DNA of 17,911 nucleotides, taken from contig JAEXDU010000197.1 of assembly GCA_023401495.1 (NCBI GenBank), positions 1-17,911 on the forward strand. The letters are read 5' to 3'. Shown in pieces: positions 13,871 through 17,911 of this stretch. The notes below the pieces were generated by a model. That model had not been told where the DNA came from. It saw nothing but the letters and a program-made list of their open reading frames with translations, and made no database searches. Position numbers and translations under genes: made by a program. Numbering within the stretch: the first letter of the stretch is position 1; each line of letters starts with the position of its first letter. The stretch is from Bacillota bacterium (GTDB lineage: Bacteria; Bacillota; Clostridia; Oscillospirales; Acutalibacteraceae).

Positions 13871-15475
13871 TTAAGACTCCACAATCCCGGCGTTCCAGAA
13901 TTTCGGCCCGCCGCTGTACATATTGATGCCGGTCACATTTTTCTGCCATGCGAACATGCCCATGTAGTGGCCGGGGCAGATGATCGGCAGGTACTCCCAG
14001 GAATACCCCTGCAGCTCATCCCACTTGGTTTTGGCTTCCTCCAGCGTGGGAGCAGAGGTCATTTCTTTAAATAAAGTCTGCAGCTTTTCATCGTCGGACC
14101 AGCCGGGATACGCAGCGCCGTAATATAGCTTGAGCGACGGTACCGGAACCTCCGCAAAGGTGGTGATGTACATATCGAACTTGGTGGGATCCTTGCGGTA
14201 TTCCGTCAGGGTGGCCCAGTCAACCACAGTGAGCTTTACGGGAATGCCGATCTTCTCAAGCTGCGATTTGATGGCGATGCCCATGTTATCCATTTTGTTT
14301 AAAGTTGCGACCAGAATGGTGAAGGGTTCCCCTTTATAGCCATTGTCCGTAAGGATTTTTTTGGCCTTCTCAAGGTCTTTCTGGTTGTAATTTCCCTTTC
14401 CGGCCTCAGATGCCCAGAACGGCTGGCCGGCATCCATATAAGAAGAGCCAAGCTCGTAAGCCTTGCCGTAAGAGGCGGTCAGAAGCTCATCATAATCGAG
14501 AGCGGTATTGACCGCGGTACGGAAGTACTGATTAGAGGCAATGCCCTGCTTGTGGTTTGGAATCAGCGCGATGGTACCCATCTGCGAACTGACCGTGGTC
14601 AGATTCGGGTTGCTTTCCAGCCGGGCGTAGTCATCGTAAGAAACATTGAATACAACATCGTACTGACCGGCTTCCAGACCGGCGGACTCTGTGGCCTGAT
14701 CTGCAACCAGATCGAATTCGAGAATCTTGGTGGGGGCCGCCTTATAGCCGCTCCAGCCATCCATCTCGGTTCCTTTTGTGCCATAGGGAACATAGTCGTC
14801 AAAGCGCTCCAGCTTAATGTACTGATCCTGCTTCCATTCGGAGAATTTATAGGGACCGGTACCGATGTAGTCCTTCAAAAAGCCGTTCGTGTCTTCGTTT
14901 TTGCACGCGGCGGCCGTTGTGATGGAGGCCGGCTGTGCGGCGCCCGCGATCATGGCGGGCAGCAGGATCAGCGAAGCTTTGCCGTCGATTTTTACGGTGT
15001 AATCATCCACCTTGACGAACCGCGCATCGCCAACCATCGTCCCCGCGGAACTGAAGCCCTCAATCCAACGGTTCATGGAGGCGACGACATCGTCAGCCGT
15101 CATCTCGCTGCCATCATGGAATTTTACGCCTTTTCTCAGCGTAAAGGTAAGCGTTTTACCATCGTTTGTCGCTTCATATTTTTCTGCGAGCTCCGGTACC
15201 GCTTCTGCCTTGGAATTCAGTGTGACCAGCTTTTCCCAGACGGTACCATCACAAATCTGCCTTGCAATCAGGGAGCTGTTCTTATGCAAATCCAAAGAAG
15301 GCGCCTGCTGTGTTACCGCAATGTGCAGCGTTTCCCTGTATGTTGCGTTTTCCGGGACGGAAGCACTGCCGGACTCGGTGGAGCTTTGTGTTCCGGAAAA
15401 CCCGGAACAGGCTGTCAGCGACATGGCCGCTGACAAAACCAAAGCAAGGAATCGTTTTAGCTTCTTCGATTTCAT
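13871..15475 (-). CDS. dppA: Peptide ABC transporter substrate-binding lipoprotein (DppA/OppA type)
   Basis: A 534-aa extracytoplasmic solute-binding protein of family 5, lipid-anchored. The signal peptide MKSKKLKRFLALVLSAAMS leads to the lipobox LTAC, then a Ser/Thr/Gly linker. Family hallmarks are YRETLHIAVTQQAPSLDLHK, LVTLNSKAEAVPELAEKYEA, TFTLRKGVKFHDGSEMTADD (the SBP-5 signature region), IGTGPYKFSEWKQDQYIKLE and AVNTALDYDELL. Length is usual. ATG 15475 has AGGAGGG 9 nt upstream. It is the first gene of the operon, behind a strong promoter and a leader terminator. The ligand cannot be read from sequence; family members bind di- or oligopeptides, nickel or other conjugates. Confidence 0.95.
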   Translation of the reverse strand: MKSKKLKRFLALVLSAAMSLTACSGFSGTQSSTESGSASVPENATYRETLHIAVTQQAPSLDLHKNSSLIARQICDGTVWEKLVTLNSKAEAVPELAEKYEATNDGKTLTFTLRKGVKFHDGSEMTADDVVASMNRWIEGFSSAGTMVGDARFVKVDDYTVKIDGKASLILLPAMIAGAAQPASITTAAACKNEDTNGFLKDYIGTGPYKFSEWKQDQYIKLERFDDYVPYGTKGTEMDGWSGYKAAPTKILEFDLVADQATESAGLEAGQYDVVFNVSYDDYARLESNPNLTTVSSQMGTIALIPNHKQGIASNQYFRTAVNTALDYDELLTASYGKAYELGSSYMDAGQPFWASEAGKGNYNQKDLEKAKKILTDNGYKGEPFTILVATLNKMDNMGIAIKSQLEKIGIPVKLTVVDWATLTEYRKDPTKFDMYITTFAEVPVPSLKLYYGAAYPGWSDDEKLQTLFKEMTSAPTLEEAKTKWDELQGYSWEYLPIICPGHYMGMFAWQKNVTGINMYSGGPKFWNAGIVES

Positions 15476-15518
15476 GTGATAGTACCCTCCTAACAAATGT
15501 TTCGATCTTCTTTATCAC

Positions 15519-15554
15519 AAAAAGGGCACACGAATTGTAAAAATTCGCGTGCCC
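15519..15554 (-). terminator. Leader terminator hairpin upstream of dppA (possible attenuator)
   Basis: GGGCACACGAATT (15524-15536) and AATTCGCGTGCCC (15542-15554) pair at 12 of 13 positions around GTAAA. On the minus strand the stem is followed by five T (15519-15523). It lies between the promoter (15595-15624) and the dppA start, about 44 nt before the ATG, so transcription must read through it. Confidence 0.7.
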
Positions 15555-15594
15555 CATTGCAAGCTGTTTAAATAAAATAAATATGTTGTTTTGA

Positions 15595-15624
15595 ATTATA
15601 CGTCCGTCAAAAAAGATTTGTCAA
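15595..15624 (-). promoter_or_regulatory. Promoter of the dpp operon
   Basis: On the minus strand a perfect TTGACA (15619-15624) and a perfect TATAAT (15595-15600) are separated by 18 nt. The predicted start is near 15588, giving a leader of about 112 nt with the terminator hairpin inside it. Confidence 0.8.
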
Positions 15625-15972
15625 TAGATGCAAGCTTGCTTTTGCAAGTTCGCTTCCGGTAAAAGTCATATCCCTCTTCCTATTTCCTTCCAAAACGCCA
15701 TTCAAAGACGGCAAATTTCGCGCTAAATATGGGCAACAGCTCTATATTTTATCCATATCACGAATAACTAAAGTCAGTTTTCACAAATTTCAAAAAGAAT
15801 TCCCTGACTTTAAAACTTGCACAAAGACACACTCTGAAACGTTATCCGCATCTATGCGATTTGAACAGAATGACAAATTACTACAAAATACTTCGTTTTT
15901 ATCAACAGTGATTTCTGTTTTCAATCCACCTGCTTTAACCGCAGAGCACAGATATCTCCCACAACCCTATCA
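15625..15972. other. AT-rich intergenic region, no convincing gene
   Basis: It separates the dpp operon promoter from the terminator of the next operon. I see two inverted repeats: TAAAGTCAG (15769-15777) / CTGACTTTA (15804-15812), a perfect 9-bp repeat with a 26-bp spacer, and ATATGG (15727-15732) / CCATAT (15753-15758). These could be regulatory sites upstream of the operon promoter. A 44-codon minus-strand frame from a TTG (15790-15924) lacks a spaced ribosome site and is not called. Confidence 0.45.
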
Positions 15973-16023
15973 AAACAGAAAAGACCCCGAAAGCCTGCCG
16001 GGCTTCGGGGGTCTTTTCTGTTT
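15973..16023 (-). terminator. Strong intrinsic terminator of the GT2-GtrA / NAGPA / membrane protein cluster
   Basis: A long hairpin has arms spanning 15973-15993 and 16000-16023, including AGAAAAGACCCC with GGGGTCTTTTCT and an inner GCC/GGC with small bulges. The minus strand leaves the stem in TTTT (15972-15975). It lies about 35 nt past the stop codon of the small membrane protein gene. Confidence 0.8.
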
Positions 16024-16057
16024 ACAAGCTTTTTATTGTACCTTTACCGGCGGGCGG

Positions 16058-16423
16058 TCATCGCACCCGTTGCGGAAGGAAATACAGCAGAACACCGGCT
16101 GCAACAAACACAGCTCCTGCCCACCAGTACACGCCGACGAGCGGCGCGGCGGTTCCATAGATGTCAAACACGCCGGTCAGACAGCTGCCCACGGTGAGAG
16201 CCGCCAGCCCGGAATGATAAGCGTAGCGCGATGCAGTCCCCGGCAATTTGGGAACCGGCAGCAGATACAGCAGCAGAAACGGCACCGCGCCGCCGAGCAG
16301 CGGAAACAGGAACAGATACCCCATAAAAGGGGAGAACACGCCGTGGCTGAACTTCTCGTAAACGAAACCGAACACCCCACAGAACGCGGCGAGCACGGCA
16401 TACATCCGCACCGTTCTGCCCAT
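16058..16423 (-). CDS. Small integral membrane protein of unknown function
   Basis: A 121-aa protein with about four predicted membrane spans: MYAVLAAFCGVFGFVYEKF, YLFLFPLLGGAVPFLLLYLL, a third beginning SGLAALTVGSCLTG, and VGVYWWAGAVFVAAGVLLYF. It has a short basic N-terminus and ends in QRVR. I do not recognise a named family. The stop of the upstream glycosidase gene (16431) is 7 nt before this ATG, so the two are tightly coupled. A TTG start at 16447, overlapping that gene and preceded by AGGAAGG, is an alternative that would add eight residues. It is the last gene before the terminator at 15973. By context it may act with the cell-surface glycosylation genes. Confidence 0.75.
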   Translation of the reverse strand: MGRTVRMYAVLAAFCGVFGFVYEKFSHGVFSPFMGYLFLFPLLGGAVPFLLLYLLPVPKLPGTASRYAYHSGLAALTVGSCLTGVFDIYGTAAPLVGVYWWAGAVFVAAGVLLYFLPQRVR

Positions 16424-16430
16424 TTTTCGC

Positions 16431-17363
16431 TTATCCGATGTAGACAATGTCGCTCACCTTCCTTTCACTGATCCTGCTCCCGCCGGTGGTGGGCTGGTTG
16501 ATCACCTTGCCGTTGAACACCATGGTGGCGGAACCGCCGCCGTCGAGATTATACGCCGTTTTCACACCAAGGCTCTTCATAAACTCGGCCATCTGGTACA
16601 AAGACAGCCCCGTACTTTCCCCGGTGCGGCCATCAGCCACTACCATCACATAGTGAAGGTCATCGATCTGGCCGATTGCCGTGCGCGGATTGCTGGCCAT
16701 CGCCTTGCCCACCTCTTCGCCCTGCGTCACAGAAACTTCTCCGTCCTTCACGAGGGCCGGGCCGAACGACAGCACCTGCTGCGCCCCACTCTCCAGCAGC
16801 TGAGCCGCAGTGACGGAACCTTCTGTCACAATCTCAAAGGAGCCGTCCTGATAGACCACCAAGTCCTCCTGAGAGGCGTCGGAAGAGGTGTCGCGGTACA
16901 GCACGCCGTTGCGGATCACATAGCCGCTGCGCGCACTGTAGTAATCCCCGTTGATGGCCAGAACAGCGTTATTTTCCTCCGCCATATCCGACGTGGTCTG
17001 CGTGATGTTCTTGCCGTAGGTATTGTTCGCCAGCGCCGTTTTCAGCGCACTCGCATCCGAAAGTGTGATGTCCGCAACATAGATGGTGGTATCATTCTGC
17101 CGGTACTGTTTCAGTTCGATACTGGTCTTCCCGTCGCTGTACGAGGTATCGGTCGTCGTGGCCGACGCCGTGTTCTCTGTATCTTCGCTTTCCACGGTCC
17201 GCGCCGTATCGGCAGACGAGGAAGCGCTCATCCCCTGCGTTGTGCCGGGCGTTATTGCATAGCTGCGCGGGATGACAAATGCGTCCAGCAGAACATAAGC
17301 GGTAAACACCGTCAAACAAAGGCCGTAGCACAGCGGCCAAAGAAATTTCCCTTGTTTCTTCAT
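16431..17363 (-). CDS. Membrane-anchored phosphodiester glycosidase family protein (NAGPA domain)
   Basis: A 310-aa protein with an N-terminal membrane anchor (FLWPLCYGLCLTVFTAYVLL, about 7-26), a Ser/Thr/Asp/Glu-rich linker (44-78) and an extracytoplasmic NAGPA domain. This domain is named after the enzyme that removes GlcNAc from phosphodiesters in mannose-6-phosphate synthesis. In bacteria it is linked to cell-wall and exopolysaccharide phosphodiesters. Domain motifs are LAINGDYYS (135-143), NPRTAIG (225-231), VADGR (242-246), GLSLYQMAEFM (252-262) and the glycine-rich NLDGGGSATM (272-281). The start at 17363 is chosen for GAGGAGAAG with 4-7 nt spacing; an upstream in-frame extension to 17408 would overlap the GtrA gene without a site. 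It follows that gene by 10 nt. Confidence 0.9.
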   Translation of the reverse strand: MKKQGKFLWPLCYGLCLTVFTAYVLLDAFVIPRSYAITPGTTQGMSASSSADTARTVESEDTENTASATTTDTSYSDGKTSIELKQYRQNDTTIYVADITLSDASALKTALANNTYGKNITQTTSDMAEENNAVLAINGDYYSARSGYVIRNGVLYRDTSSDASQEDLVVYQDGSFEIVTEGSVTAAQLLESGAQQVLSFGPALVKDGEVSVTQGEEVGKAMASNPRTAIGQIDDLHYVMVVADGRTGESTGLSLYQMAEFMKSLGVKTAYNLDGGGSATMVFNGKVINQPTTGGSRISERKVSDIVYIG

Positions 17364-17373
17364 GAACTTCTCC

Positions 17374-17911
17374 TCAATCGTGAGATTTTTCTGCCCTGTC
17401 GCAGGCATGCGCGCTCTGCCGCCGAAAGATCCAGAACCTCTGCCCTGCCCAACTCAGGATGAAAAAGGTCAGCTCCGTTACCAGCTTTGCGGCGAACTGG
17501 TTTACCCCCAGCGAATTGACGAGGAAGCTGAGCAAAACGGTATTACCGAGCAGGATGCCCGCAGCCAACAGAAAATACTGTGTGCCGGTTTTCAGCGCGC
17601 TGTCCGTATTGCCGAACACAAAGCGCTTGTTAATGGCAAAGTTGGCGCTGGCACTTACGGTTCGCGCCGTTATGTTTGCTACCGGAACGCTGATGTCCGT
17701 CCCCAGCCCGGCCAAACCCACAGCCAGAACACTATACAAGCCGTAATCGATGCAGAAGGCCAGGAAAGAGGAGGCCGCGAATTGCAGAATGTTTTTATAG
17801 ATGCGAAACGAATCCCGCAGAGTGTGAAAATGGGAGCCCTTGTTGCCATTCATATAAATTGTCTGGATCGGCTCCTCCAGGATGCGGATGTCCCGACGGG
17901 CGCACTGTAAC
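17374..17911 (-). CDS. GT2-GtrA fusion glycosyltransferase, C-terminal part (runs off right edge)
   Basis: The minus-strand frame is open from the window edge through 178 codons to the stop at 17374. The first roughly 40 residues, with EEPIQTIYMNGNKGSHFHTL and RDSFRIYKNIL, are the C-terminal tail of a family 2 glycosyltransferase of the dolichol-phosphate mannose synthase type. They run without a break into a GtrA membrane domain of about four spans (QFAASSFLAFCIDYGLYSVL, then TVSASANFAINKRFVF, a classic GtrA segment, YFLLAAGILLGNTVLLSFLV and FFILSWAGQRFWIF). The internal ATG at 17853 lies inside the GT2 tail and is not a credible start. Such fusions are expected to move or use undecaprenyl-phosphate sugars for surface glycans. 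The 5' end is outside the window. Confidence 0.87.
   Translation of the reverse strand, partial: LQCARRDIRILEEPIQTIYMNGNKGSHFHTLRDSFRIYKNILQFAASSFLAFCIDYGLYSVLAVGLAGLGTDISVPVANITARTVSASANFAINKRFVFGNTDSALKTGTQYFLLAAGILLGNTVLLSFLVNSLGVNQFAAKLVTELTFFILSWAGQRFWIFRRQSAHACDRAEKSHD

Noticed and set aside
12707..14074. 455-codon + strand frame rich in His, Arg and Gln
   Set aside because: It is antisense to the dppB/dppC genes; composition is that of a reverse-complemented membrane protein gene.
15650..15669. Start of a 20-codon minus-strand frame (ATG at 15667-15669) with GGAAGAGGG upstream
   Set aside because: It overlaps the dpp promoter and is very short; the purine-rich stretch is probably coincidental.
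15790..15924. 44-codon minus-strand frame from a TTG
   Set aside because: No spaced ribosome site and no ATG; its length is compatible with chance.
17374..17853. Stand-alone 159-aa GtrA gene starting at ATG 17853
   Set aside because: The same frame stays open to the window edge and its upstream codons encode a GT2 C-terminal tail, so this ATG is internal to a fusion protein.
1..17911. CRISPR array, phage, transposase, tRNA or rRNA
   Set aside because: No spaced direct repeats, recombinase motifs, terminal inverted repeats or tRNA/rRNA sequences were seen on either strand. The only direct repeat is the folD leader pair.

Overview
The window looks like chromosomal DNA of an anaerobic Gram-positive bacterium of the class Clostridia, probably an Oscillospiraceae/Ruminococcaceae relative. 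The reasons are strong AGGAGG-type ribosome binding sites, lipoprotein signal peptides, T-tailed intrinsic terminators, a clostridial-style divergent FolD, an EAL-CBS-CBS-GGDEF protein and a Dpp/Opp peptide ABC operon. This assignment is inference from gene content, not a search result. One gene (folD-like) is on the + strand. All other intact genes are on the - strand.

Region 1 (1-1311): a 43-codon piece of EF-Tu on the - strand stops abruptly at about 131. It abuts two tandem copies of a roughly 103-nt structured RNA motif (134-235 and 252-355) that lead into a divergent folD. Paired helices are conserved between the copies through compensating and wobble changes. The second copy runs into the folD ribosome binding site. 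I could not match the motif to a riboswitch class I know, and it is the best candidate here for something undescribed. The FolD lacks the usual catalytic lysine.

Region 2 (1315-5956): a c-di-GMP turnover protein with its own promoter, a GLUG-repeat lipoprotein with a strong terminator, and an AraC-family regulator. The regulator and the lipoprotein each carry the same 16-bp palindrome GTTAG-N6-CTAAC in their upstream DNA, about 85-95 nt before the start codon, which suggests shared control.

Region 3 (6170-15624): a long - strand operon reading from right to left. It has a consensus promoter, a leader containing a T-tailed terminator hairpin (possible attenuator), the peptide-binding lipoprotein, two permeases, two ATPases, an M20 peptidase, an AbgB-like M20D amidohydrolase and, after a 131-nt gap with two mutually exclusive hairpins, a cytidylate-kinase-like protein. 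Stem-loops lie between binding protein and permease and between permease and ATPase, consistent with uneven expression within one transcript. The logic is uptake of short peptides or amino-acyl conjugates followed by intracellular hydrolysis. The AbgB homology raises the possibility of p-aminobenzoyl-glutamate (folate breakdown product) salvage.

Region 4 (15973-17911): a second - strand cluster ending in a strong terminator. It encodes the C-terminal part of a GT2-GtrA fusion glycosyltransferase (running off the right edge), a membrane-anchored phosphodiester glycosidase (NAGPA family) and a small multi-spanning membrane protein, probably concerned with cell-surface polysaccharide.
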